From: Lingula anatina
Lineage: Eukaryota > Brachiopoda > Lingulata > Lingulida > Lingulidae
NCBI RefSeq assembly: GCF_001039355.2
Contig: NW_019776025.1
Location: 62,001 to 126,000, forward strand
Direction: 5' to 3'
Length of the DNA stretch: 64,000 nt
Of this stretch, positions 50,570-61,565 are shown in pieces. The notes beneath the pieces were generated by a model. That model had not been told where the DNA came from, did not search any database, and was given only the letters and a program-made list of their open reading frames with translations. The stretch's first letter is position 1, and each line of letters starts with the position of its first letter. A program made the translations under genes and the position numbers.

Positions 50570-51441
50570 TTGACATAAGCCTACATACCGAGAACAAATA
50601 TAGTCATTTCACCCTAAAACACCCCTATAATCGAATAAAGTTACCCTATATATCGATCTAGAGATGCTATATGGAATAAACTCGACCACGTGCACTGGTC
50701 ACCTACCGCCAAATTCTTACGTAATTTCTGACCAATTTTGTCAATTTTTGCTAAATACGTGTTGTGGAAGTGCAACTCGCTTGAACAGTATTTAATCAAC
50801 CGTCGACACCGCCCATGCGCGTCTCAGCTGAGCCACACCTAGCTGGGACTGCTGCAGAAAAAATGTCCCAAGGCAAATCCATTTCTTTTTAGTGACATTT
50901 CTGATAAACAAGGAGCGTCGGATCGGAATAAAGTCAAATTAATTTTTCACAAGTGCAAAGTAGAAAGAAATTTACGCTTTTGGAATATTTCTGACAACGA
51001 GGCAATTTCGGGATATAATTAAAGTCAGACGGATGTTTCTTACAAGTCCACAGGAATAATAATTCTACGTTTTAGTGACGTTTTTTACTACGAGGCGGTT
51101 TCGGAATATACATGTGCTGGTTTTCAGAGCATACATGTGCTACATGTAAGTACAAGTCCAAAGGGATATTACTGATAAAGAGGAAGAATGAATAGCTTAA
51201 AAACAAAAGGTACATAACACAACCATCGTTAAAATATTTTTCGTATGCACGTGGGGTTTAAATGTAAAATAATTCCCGTTTTCAAACCATACCCATATGA
51301 TATGACTTAGTGTAGAAAAATGATAAATAATAATTATTGAACATTAAAAGTTTATGCCGATTTTTAAGAGTGTGAGAGATTTTTAATTTGTCTAGGTATA
51401 AAACGCAAGCAAAGTCGCTATTCTCTTGATGCCAATCTACT

Positions 51442-51751
51442 GATTTAACCAAGATGTAGTTGGGAAGTTCTAGACTACATCGAGGTTAAATCCGAGTTTT
51501 CCAAGAGACTCTACGCAGAAATGTTGAGTGAAGCGAGATATTTCTGGGTAGCGGCTCGAGGTTGCCCTCGATCTTCACTGAAGCTTATCTAAATGGACAG
51601 GCTTCAGTGATCAGCATATCGCCACGGTCACATAACATCCCTAGGTATGTATTATAAGATACATAAGATGTATCATAAGATAAGTCTCTCGGAAAACTCG
51701 GATTTTATCTCGATGTAGTCTAGAATTTCACTACCACATCTTGGTTAAATC
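51442..51751. mobile_element. TIR element with about 69-base arms in the first intron of B3
   Basis: Arms 51442-51510 and 51683-51751 are inverted copies with roughly 85 percent identity by eye (GATTTAACCAAGATGT at the outer ends, TCTAGACTACATCGAG inside). Total 310 bases without coding capacity. Confidence 0.8.
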
Positions 51752-52348
51752 AATGGAGGTTTCTAAAATGCTGAAGATACATGAAATGTATCATAAGAGC
51801 TAGGCCATAAACTGGGGTTGAAAAGGCCAAGGAAAACGCACAAGGGAAAATGAATAAGGGGTATATCCTCTTTGCAACCCCACAAATGAAAATATTTGCA
51901 GTATTTGTTTTGATATTTATTTTTAGATATAACATTACGTAATTTTAACATTATCTAATGCTATATGCCTATAATATCGAACACCATTCTTTACTAGTGA
52001 GACCTTTCAATAAAAGCGGCCCGCTACCGGCCAAATTTCGAACACTATATTTGCGTTCGTCCTTTACTTATCCTTTCGCTTGGGTTAAAGAGGAGACATA
52101 CTTGTAAATGTTCATTTTGACTTTTTAAAAATTAACTTTAAGATAAGGATAGCAAGAAGCCAGAGTTAAATTTTAAATTGCAAATCGGCCAACGTTTGCA
52201 AATCCATATGACATCAGCTTTCAACTTATCAACAAAATTAAACACTATTGTGTAAATGTATGTACATGTGCAGGTACTAGTATATATTGTATTACAAACA
52301 AGGACCAATCGATTTAACACAAATGAATGTTTTTAATGTAACTATCAC

Positions 52349-52477
52349 CCACCGTTGCAATTTCCAAACAGCCTATTAATATTAATCCTAGTGCGTGTCT
52401 TCAACAGTGGTCCTTTCAAGTTTGAATTAAACTGGTCAAAATCCAGTCATCGACCACATGTTACAGACGTCTATTAT
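52349..52477 (-). promoter_or_regulatory. Proximal promoter and 5' non-coding exon of TIL copy B3 (separated from its distal module)
   Basis: The non-coding exon (GGAAATTGCAACGGTGG followed by donor GTGATA) and a TATA-like GTATAATAGACG match the B4 promoter. The homology stops at 52478-52488 and resumes at 53212, where the E-box block is found. Confidence 0.6.
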
Positions 52478-52486
52478 ACTTGAATG

Positions 52487-53211
52487 AGCACAGGATTCAA
52501 ACAACTGCGCATGCGCGAAAAATGCGCTGTTTGAAATTTAAACAAGTTGGTGAAATTGACAAAGCCTTCCGGTGTTTTCCGTCTGGGTGATTTTATCTAA
52601 TTTGCTCTCTGGTGTCTTTCTGAAAATTCATATTAGAAATGTTCAATTGATTTTATGTTTAAAAAAGAAAATCCATTGGACTTCCTTAGAATTTTTTACC
52701 TTCATTACAAGGGGATTCCCATGGTGTTAAATGTGGCCCCAATGGGGATTTTTCACCCCTCCCCCACTCTTGATAAATAAAATGTTCCATGAGACAGATT
52801 GAAAATGACATTGCAAAATGCATTTAAAATCGTAGGAAGGTTAATTGCAGATAATGCTGCGAGGACATTCTTATGCGAGGGCGAACTCGGCCAATATAAA
52901 ATTTTTAACTTCGTTTAATGTGTTTGGAGCGCCAGTTCTAATTCTTTTGAAATCGAGGCAATGGCACCAAACAATACAATTTGTAGTTTCGTAAAAATTG
53001 CTTTTTTTAAATATAAATCATAGCACGAAGTACATCAACTTTTTTATCATTATGATCTTCAATAATAATTTAAAATATAAAATATGCGATATAATAAGTA
53101 TTTTATTCTCGGCCAATTTATTAACTTAATTGAATTTATTTTAGTATTTGGAGATTTAAAACACAAAATTGTCTGGTTCCATATCGAGGCACCACGTATT
53201 GTTCGTGTGCT
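52487..53211. mobile_element. 0.7-kb insertion splitting the B3 promoter
   Basis: Flanked by near-identical 9-base direct repeats (ACTTGAATG at 52478-52486, ACTTAAATG at 53212-53220). The ends are short inverted repeats (AGCACAGGA against AGCACACGA read from the right end). The other B promoters are continuous here. A 9-base duplication would suit a Mutator-like element, but this is weak. The insert contains TGCGCATGCGCG at 52506-52517, a perfect NRF-1-type site, and no long reading frame. Confidence 0.65.
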
Positions 53212-53300
53212 ACTTAAATGAGGATATGCTGGTGCAATATCACATGACACAGTTCACGTGATCACCAGTCACCGCCCCTTTGAAGATTACGTCATGGCGA
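53212..53300 (-). promoter_or_regulatory. Detached distal promoter module of B3 (E-box and CRE-like)
   Basis: CACGTG at 53255-53260, the GATATTGCACCAGCATATCC block, and a CRE-like TTACGTCA (plus strand 53287-53294), in the same order as in B4. Now about 720 bases further from the B3 TATA region than in B4. Confidence 0.65.
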
Positions 53301-53687
53301 TGTTATTTACTACTCAATGTACCCTGTACAAGATGATTCTGTTATTTTGCTCCCCGTAATAATTTCCAAACATTAACCTGGAGACAAAATTAATTATACA
53401 TACAAGCATATTATAACGACAATTTTATGCCATACAAAACTGACATCTAATATGGATCATTTGTCTTCTTTTTGCTGTGTTGTATTTGCGCTCGTTACTA
53501 AAGTACTTGGGTAAACAAAAGGAAATAAAATGGATTGCATCCCGTCAACATCTTATATCATAAAAGCCCGAAAATGGCAAAGTATTGCAGATAATCATAA
53601 TGCTGTTTCTCAATGCTGTTTATTATATTTCATTTTAATTAAAATCATACTTGGTGACAGAATATTGAGACGATAGTGCTTGCCGTT

Positions 53688-54174
53688 TCACTGCGGACAT
53701 TCCTCCCTACTCTTCACACACTGGGTGCTGGTCTCGCTGAGCCGAATTTTCTTGTCCCGGGGACAAGCACAGCCAGAGACACACACCTGGGCGCAAAGCA
53801 ATTGCTCCTCTTTCCCGCAAACCGGCGGACACGCGGAACCGCAGGAATACCACTCCAAATCTCCTTGACATATTTTACTTGGATTGTTGCTCACCAACTT
53901 CTTCACTAGATATGAATCGTAAAGGAAAATATTAAGGACTCAAGTATACTCTTTTGGTAGTATCTTTTGTTTCTATGTATCATTAAGAATTGTAGAAATC
54001 TAAAAAAATGGAAGGCAAAGTTTATACAATCGCCAAAGGACAAAATGGACTTCACCAAAATCAACGTCGGACTGCATGGTTTTCTAAACAGCTACTAATG
54101 GCACTTAATTCTTACTTACACGCGCAGTCTATCCCAACTGCCAGTAAAACTACGAAGACAATTACTATCTTCAT
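53688..54174 (-). CDS. TIL-domain secreted protease-inhibitor-like protein B4
   Basis: Coding exons 54120-54174 (signal peptide MKIVIVFVVLLAVGIDC) and 53688-53905 (TIL domain), phase-1 intron, 90 residues. Ten cysteines intact. The Cys5-Cys6 segment is CAQVC, so the predicted P1 is Gln, unlike the Met of B1 and B2. The AATAAA signal is at 53619-53624. The unit shares a conserved intronic block (54726-54768) with B1 (46508-46550) and B2 (48680-48722). Confidence 0.88.
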
Positions 54175-55062
54175 CTTATTAGTGTTGACCTGAAAATATA
54201 ATGGTTTGAAATAAACGACTGAGAAAACACATGGGATGGCATTATATTATGATTCTTATGCAAATTGTTTTGGGCTAAATTAATTTTTTTAGTTTCCGCA
54301 AATGCTTTTTTTTAATTTTAAAAAATCCTAGATATTTTATCTTAACACTTTTTGCTAAAACAGTGAGATAGCTGAAAGTGACATGCATGTATGAAGTTTG
54401 TGATGACTGAAGGTAATTACACAAGAACAATTATATGCATGCACTAAGAACATGCGTCTGCCAAAACGGTTCCACTGGGATAAAAATAAAATATTTTGAT
54501 TCTTAAAATATCTTGGTAAGGTAATCTGGGGATAAGTGCATTTATGACATAAGTGACATGCTTCCTGTTCATGCTACCAAGCCTTTCAACAAACATGCAT
54601 ATAATAGAGCCATAGGAAATGACTGCGGTAAATTTTTGACTAATCTAGGTTATTTTTGTCACACTTGGCAGTTACTGTAGTGAATATGACATTTTGTAAA
54701 GGAACAATTTAATGAGACTGAGCGGGTAGTATGCGACGATGCTGGGTGGAACGTGTCGCTTTTGTCACTCATATAATGAGCGGAGCATTCAATGTGCAAT
54801 ATTAATGTTCATTTTTACTTTTAACTCGAAATGTCATTACATTAAGTCCTTTTAGATAACAACAGTCAGAGAGTGAGAAGTCGGAGTTAATTTTTAAATT
54901 GCAAATCGATCAACGTTTGCAAGTCTATATGCCATCAACGTTTATCTTATCAAAAAAAATTAAACGTTATTGTGTAAATGCAGGTAAATGAAAAATAACG
55001 TATTGTAATACAAACACCGACCCATCGACTTAAATCAAATAAATGTTTATTATATCTATCAC

Positions 55063-55250
55063 CCACCGTTGCAATATCCGAACAGCCCGTTGATCTTCCC
55101 GTTGGTCTTCAACAGTGGCCCTTTCAAGTTTGATTAAAGCTATCGACCATATGTTAAAGTCGTTTATACTTAAATGAGGATATGCTGGCGCAATATCACA
55201 CGACACAGTACACGTGATCACCAGTCACCACCCTTAAAGATTACGTCATG
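55063..55250 (-). promoter_or_regulatory. Promoter and 5' non-coding exon of TIL gene B4
   Basis: The most complete B promoter: CRE-like TTACGTCA (55241-55248), E-box CACGTG (55211-55216), the GATATTGCGCCAGCATATCC block, TATA box TATAAACG (55161-55168), then a non-coding exon ending at 55063 before donor GTGATA. Confidence 0.7.
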
Positions 55251-55556
55251 GTAATAACATAAAATATCTTGAATCATAAAGGGAAGTTTGGCGTAGACAA
55301 GCGGTGTTTTATGGCGATTAACTTAATTTATTTCATGGGNGGTTCATAACACATCGTTATAGCCATTTGCTTTACTGAATTTGTGGAAATCAGCCTCTAA
55401 GGAGAATGAAAATAAAGAGAAATCGTATCCGGCCAACATTTTACATCACAAAGCGACAAAACATTGGAGACAATAATCTAAACGTTGTTTATTATATTTC
55501 ATTTCCATTTTAACCACACTTGTGGACAGGATATTGAGACAATAATGGTGACCGTT

Positions 55557-56089
55557 TCACTCTTCCTCCTCCTCCACCTCCTGCGGGCAGTCCGCCATGC
55601 TGGCCACGCACTGGGTGCTAGTCGCAGTGACCCTGACCATGTCCTTGGGGCACGCGCAGCCAATGACACACCTCTTGTGGCAGGTTTCTGGTTGCTCTTG
55701 TCCACAAACCGGTGGACACGTGGAAGCGCAGAACCTCCACTCCAAATCCCCTTGACATCGAATAGGAAAATTGGTTGGTCCCACAACCTCTCCTTGAAAA
55801 ATAACAATAATGAGTGCAGATTGTCATTGTGACTCATTTGGTTGTACATGTATTCAGTGGGATCATTGGAAATGTAAAATAAGGTTCTAGTTGCTAAAAA
55901 TCTAACCAAACATTGAAAAACAAACAGTTCTGTACACCTGTTGATAAACAACAAAAACAATTGACTTTATCCATATCACCGTAAAACTTTATTTGCTAAA
56001 CTGATAATAATGTCATAAGGTGACTTACTCCTACCGGAACAGTCTGTCCCAACTAGTAATACAACTAACAAGGTAATCACGATCTTCAT
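55557..56089 (-). CDS. TIL-domain secreted protease-inhibitor-like protein B5, acidic tail
   Basis: Coding exons 56029-56089 (signal peptide MKIVITLLVVLLVGTDC plus Ser-Gly-Arg) and 55557-55792 (TIL domain), phase-1 intron, 98 residues. A second possible donor 6 bases inside exon 1 is in the same phase. Ten cysteines. The Cys5-Cys6 segment is CHKRC, so the predicted P1 is Lys, suiting trypsin-like targets. After the last cysteine it continues PQEVEEEEE, an acidic tail encoded by a GAG-type repeat and absent from the paralogues. The AATAAA signal is at 55488-55493. Confidence 0.88.
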
Positions 56090-57318
56090 CTTAACAGTGT
56101 TGATCTGGAAATATAACCATCTAAAATAAACGAAAACCAAAATCCATCTGGGTTAAGATAAAATTTTTTGGCTTAGTTCGTGGTGTTGTGATGTTTACCT
56201 CAAACATTTTGATTTGAAATGAACAAATGAATACGTTTAAACCATGGTGATTTCGTTTAAACGCTTCACCTCAGTTTTAAATATTTTCCACCAGAATTGC
56301 AGTCTTAAAGGTATGATAAATTGTTTTTCGGTGGTCCTTCATTTTGACTATTTCTTGAATATGGATGAGTTAATATGATATACGGGTGCATATGCATGTA
56401 AAATCTGAATTGATTTGGGGTCCAAACCGCAAAATATAAACACAATGTGGCACACAGTGTAAAAGCAACTCTCTAGATTTTGAGCAAATCATTTCTTAAC
56501 CCTATGATCGACCTATGATAGTTTTGCACATCATAAGAAAGAAGTGGTAGAAAGAGTGGTAGAAAGGTAGAAAGAGTGGTAGATAGTTCTGGGATGAATC
56601 CTTTTTGATTTAGAATCAAAACATCAAACTGGTGAATGGTTGATACGTAAGAGCCATATTCTTTGTTTTGCAAGTCGTGTTTAATAGGGTTTGTCCGACC
56701 TGTTGTCTGCATTAATATGAATCCACGTACGCACAGGTGCCAGGCGAAAAAGGATTTGCGGGCAATGTACGAGCCTAAGACTGCTATATGCATTTTCGTA
56801 TCCACGAAACTTAAATGTAAGGTGTTACTATTTCATCCTGCGATGTGAATCTTTTTCCTTGAATCGCTTTGGGTCAGCCGTCATTTTTTAAATTTGAACA
56901 AAATTAAATTGTGTTTTATGAGCCAAGCAAAATCCTAACGACAAAAAATACCGCCTAGTCTGCAAATTGGGGACATCTGGCGAACACCCTGCTCATCAAT
57001 ATTATGGAATTCAAACGTAAAGGGCTAATCATATTATTTGGCTGGACTGTGACAAGCCAGTAGAGTGAATTAAAAAAACTTTATAGGATGATTTGCACCT
57101 TTAAAAATGCGTTAATTGACAGTGTTTTCAGACAATAGCATCTTCTTCCCCTCTCTATGAAAATTTTGGTCAGCTAATTTTAGAGTATAATTGATTATAT
57201 TAATATAATTAATTGAAGCGATTTAGCGTGTGGTTGATCCCCGTTCAACTAATCGACAAAATAAAACGTTTACCCCACGGCCTCATGAACAAATTATCTG
57301 AATTTTGCCATTACTCAC

Positions 57319-57495
57319 CCATTCAATTTCCAAATAAACAACAGATCGTCACGTTGTGCTTAAACAATAACACCTGGCTGTCTGCTTCACAAGGATCAAA
57401 CCCAATGTCTCGTAAGACCAGATGTTAACTTCGCGTTTATATGTGAAGGTGTCTGCTGGTCTACTATCACGTGACAGAAGTTACGTCATCGCAAG
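57319..57495 (-). promoter_or_regulatory. Promoter and 5' non-coding exon of TIL gene B5
   Basis: CRE-like TTACGTCA (57481-57488) stands 7 bases from the E-box CACGTG (57468-57473). TATAAACG is at 57434-57441, and the non-coding exon ends at 57319 before donor GTGAGT. Confidence 0.65.
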
Positions 57496-57879
57496 AAAAC
57501 GCCCTTTAACAATGATACCATATGACAGTGTTTTTTATGCCTAACATTCTAGTGTGCTTAGTATATGCACCGCTCTTAAAGTTGCATCAATTACATTGTG
57601 CATGCATCTACTTATACAAGTATTATCCTTCAACCAAAATTTACAATATATAGACATGATCAATTTTAGTGTCAGACTTAAGAAATAAATGATATATTTC
57701 TCAATGTTATGACCGCTAACGGCCTGACTGCTTGTTTCTAATCACGCACATATTTGGTTTTAAACGATATAAGGCATATTAATTACTCTACAATATAAAT
57801 AAGGGGAAAGCATAGATTCCGTGCTGTTCAAACCAACCAATCGTTTTCCATGTGTCCATTTTCCATAGTCAATATCCGC

Positions 57880-58900
57880 AATGATAACTTCTAGGTTTCA
57901 CTCAAGATTCAGTTATGATATTGGACGTCCAGTCTATTAAGCATGCTGGCGCTTACATTAATTCATCATCACAATGAAAAACCCTATACTAATAACATGA
58001 TTACTTTTCATTCGACGCACGTGCTCATCTTTTGTTATATGTAGTTAAGGTATATTGTTTTAAACGCCAGTTTATTCTCTTAGATCAGGTAAGTAATAGA
58101 CAGACGTTGGTAAGGTCTGTTGCTTATAAAAATATGCATATTTCTTATGACATTACATCTTACCATATACTCGTATTTGCTTATACACTTTGTATGAAAT
58201 GAAAACGATGTTGATCTCACATCACAAACAGACTTTTTTTTGTAAAATACGACAGGATGGATGTACCTCCTGCCAGTATTGCACATCAAAGCCTTTGAGT
58301 CTAGACAATATCAAACAAAGATCGAACCAAAGTCAAAGAGATACAATTTATTCTTTGATCATTTTCATGAAAAGGGAAGGGTTAACATAATTATATATAT
58401 GATCATGCATGGACAGTTTTGACTTATAAACATATTAACACACGTGACCATAAATGGACAGTTGTGGCTTGAAAACAGAGGTTGATTAACACAGCAACCG
58501 ATAGTACATACATATGCATATTTGGCACGGTCCTCGCGCTTTAAAGGGGGAAGGCATAATTCAATGAATTTATAAATATTGCCATGCAGTTGTATTGACT
58601 TTGAGTTTGGTGTCTGACCAGATAATGATCATTTATTAGAATGTTTGTCTTGCGTCCAAATTAAAATCCAAAACACGATCAACAACGTACTGAACTCAAC
58701 TTAGACAAACGGATTACTGTATATGTAGTTTATTAACATTAAAATAAATCACGTTTATGCAGATCGACAACATCACACCAATATTATATGATTATTTACT
58801 TAAGCAATAGAAAGCATAATATATATTCTACAAAGCGTTAGTTTTGACATTGGAGTGCATGTGTTACCACCTGAAACTGAATGCTCTCCCATACTTGTGA
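57880..58900. repeat. Duplicated flank of unit B5 (pairs with 62826-63910)
   Basis: Several blocks occur in the same order and orientation in both places, for example GACGTCCAGTCTATTAAGC-type sequence at 57924 against ACATCCAGTCTGTTAACG at 62867, and GCGTTAGTTTTGACATTGGA at 58834 against GCGTTAGTAGCGACATTGGA at 63854. This shows that B5 and B6 arose by duplication of units of at least 4 kb. Confidence 0.7.
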
Positions 58901-60030
58901 GTGTAATTTATTTTATAGGTTTTGCTTTTAAAGTCTAAAATAATAAATATTGAAAAAAGTTAGCCACACTAAATGTGTCAATTTTTCGTAAGTAGGCTAT
59001 AAAAAGCGGAACAATTTGTAACTTTTAACCAATAAGAATGCCTCTATTGCCGTAATAAAGCTATTTTGACCTTGACTTTTATAATGAACTGTGTCATCTG
59101 CTGAGCAGTACTCGCTAGCGTTCTCCTAGCTCCTACATGTAGCTTTCCTTTTCCTAACAATAGTTACAAGGTAACAAAAGAGATGCGTCAATTTGATTGC
59201 TCCTATTGGATGGCTAACTCACGGCACTGATAGGAAAAATTGTTCCAGTCTAAGTATTCAAATCATGGCATAATTTCAAGGAATATATGAAGTCAATTAC
59301 TTTTGAACATTTGGGATTTATAACACTTCTAATATTTCACACTCGCAAAAATGGGCTAGTATTTTCATTTGTGTTGGGAAAATATTGAAGTGAATTTGGA
59401 CATAATACTTTTAGTAACCATGATTACAATAAAATAAAAATAATGAAATACATAAATCAAATTCCAAATCTATAAACCACATCGCAAAGAAAAAAGGTAC
59501 CTGCAAACTAAACAATTATCACTAAACAAAATAACTTGGCTAGAAATTCAGATTTCAAATCTAATATTGTAAGTGGTAAAACTACCTGCGTAAGGATATA
59601 TGTTACTCCCTCTACTTTTCATCCTTTAAAGTGCACAGTGGCGAATTCAGTAATGAAAGAGAGTTGGAATCGCTCCATCTTTGATGTAAAACGTAGCTAT
59701 TATACACGTAGCTGTGACAATGTATAAATAAAAGCAGCGACCAAGGCGGGGGGAGAAGCCCAATTCTTTTTTATATATTTGAACTTGCAAGTTATGTTCC
59801 ATATACGAGACTTACAACACAATTTGAATAGAGTTATTTAATCAGTTTGCCTGGCTTCTTAAATAAAAAAAATCGTGGGCGTAAGTTGTTTGTTTTGTTT
59901 AATGTGGGTAAATACAAAGTTAAACCATTTGCTTTATTGACCTTCTAGTTATAAGTAAAAAGAAAAATAAATCGCACCCGACCAACACCTATATCACAAA
60001 GTGACAAAAAATTGGTGACAATCTTTACGT
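58901..60030. other. Stretch without a supported gene
   Basis: AT-rich sequence between units B5 and B6. Only short open frames; no TIL exon or other family was recognised. Confidence 0.55.
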
Positions 60031-60097
60031 TGTTTATTGCATTTCATTTTTGAACCAAACTTGTTTACAGAATATTGACACAGTAATGTCGGCTGTT

Positions 60098-60624
60098 TCA
60101 CGCGTACTGCGGACAGTCCTCCATACTGTCCACGCACAAGATGCTGTTAGCGGAGACCCTGACCTTGTCCCCGGGGCACGCGCAGCCACTGACACACATT
60201 TTGTGGCAGCCTAATGGTTGCTTTTGCCCGCAAATCGGCGGACAAGCAGAACCGCAGGAATTCCACTCCAAATGTCCACGACATCGTTTTGGAACACGTA
60301 TGGGTACATTGGACACTCGATGCACTAGAGGTTAATTGAAAAGAAAATATAGAATTATGAGTATTTTAATTAACATATCGCTATTGAGACTTATTGAATA
60401 TACTTATTGCTATCATTGAAGTGATATAAAAGAACATAACAAAAATCTGACCAATTATGGGAAAGATAAAACGGTTTTATATAGCTGTCCTTGGACAAAA
60501 ATAATTGCCCTTTTCCATGTTAACGTTGGATTCGTTTGATGGACAGAATAATAACACAAAGCCACGTACAACTACAGTCTGTTCCAACTGCTAGTACCAC
60601 AAGCAAGACGATTACGATCTTCAT
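60098..60624 (-). CDS. TIL-domain secreted protease-inhibitor-like protein B6
   Basis: Coding exons 60570-60624 (signal peptide MKIVIVLLVVLAVGTDC) and 60098-60324 (TIL domain), phase-1 intron with donor GTACGT, 93 residues. Ten cysteines. The Cys5-Cys6 segment is CHKMC, so the predicted P1 is Lys. The linker before Cys1 is longer and more basic than in B1-B4. Closest in form to B5 (GQ rather than GK after Cys4). The AATAAA signal is at 60033-60038. Confidence 0.88.
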
Positions 60625-61277
60625 CTTTTCAGTGTTGACCTGGAATATAATGATTTAATATAAAAGAATACCAAAATACCCCCGGGGCAGCAGTAGTGGC
60701 TCTTTCTCTCCCCCTTTCCTTCTCTGCCTCTCTCAGCCATATTATCCCAATACGTTGGTGCCACATCCCGGTTGAACCAACTCTTCTGACGTTTTTTCCG
60801 CTCAGAAAATGTCAATCGAACCTATTATTCATGCATGTAACTGATATTTTACCAAGGATATATTTAACGGACAGATTTGACGAATAAACAAAATTAAATG
60901 GTTTAAAAATTATTACTGCAAACAGTGTTTTTTTTTTTATTTTGTGTACATTACGCGTTGAATCAAGGCGTGCACCAACATAAAACACATTAGATAACAA
61001 CTTAGAGGACAAAATTGCAAATGCATTAAATAAACAGGTTATTTCAGACAACAATGGCATCTTCTTCCAATCTTATGTAAGATTTGGTGCGTGAATTCTA
61101 AGTTCAAGTATGTTTAATTATATATGAATATATTTAACTGGATAGATATTAACGCGTGGTTGATCCGCTTTCAATATTAATCAACAAAATTAAACGTCCT
61201 CGATGGTACATATTCTAATAAAAACAGTCTCATCGACTGGACTACAATAGAATCATCTCAATTTTGCCATCACTCAC

Positions 61278-61435
61278 CGTTGCAATTTCCAAATAGACAG
61301 CAGATCTTTGAATTGGGTACCTGTAATTCTGCCTTAAAGGATCAATACCGAATTCCCATAAAATGATAGACCGGACGTTAATGTCGAGTTTAAATATGCT
61401 GGTGCAATATCACGTGACAAAAGTCACGTCATCGC
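61278..61435 (-). promoter_or_regulatory. Promoter and 5' non-coding exon of TIL gene B6
   Basis: CRE-like TGACGTGA (61424-61431) and E-box CACGTG (61411-61416) lie 7 bases apart, followed by GATATTGCACCAGCATATTT. The TATA is weak (ATATTTAAA). The non-coding exon ends at 61278 before donor GTGAGT. Confidence 0.65.
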
Positions 61436-61565
61436 AAAGTATCACCCTATTACGACTTTATCACGGCATAACAACCCCATATTTACAAGATATGAACACT
61501 GATCAATTGTGGCCCAATACTTGAGAATAAAAGAATGCTGGCTGCACACTTGCTTTTATAAATTA

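Noticed and set aside
27157-60624. Reading the ten-cysteine proteins as defensins, WAP proteins or neurotoxins
   Set aside because: The cysteine order with the C-x-C pair and terminal CVxxxxxxC fits the TIL fold better. Some venoms recruit TIL proteins, but nothing here shows a toxin role.
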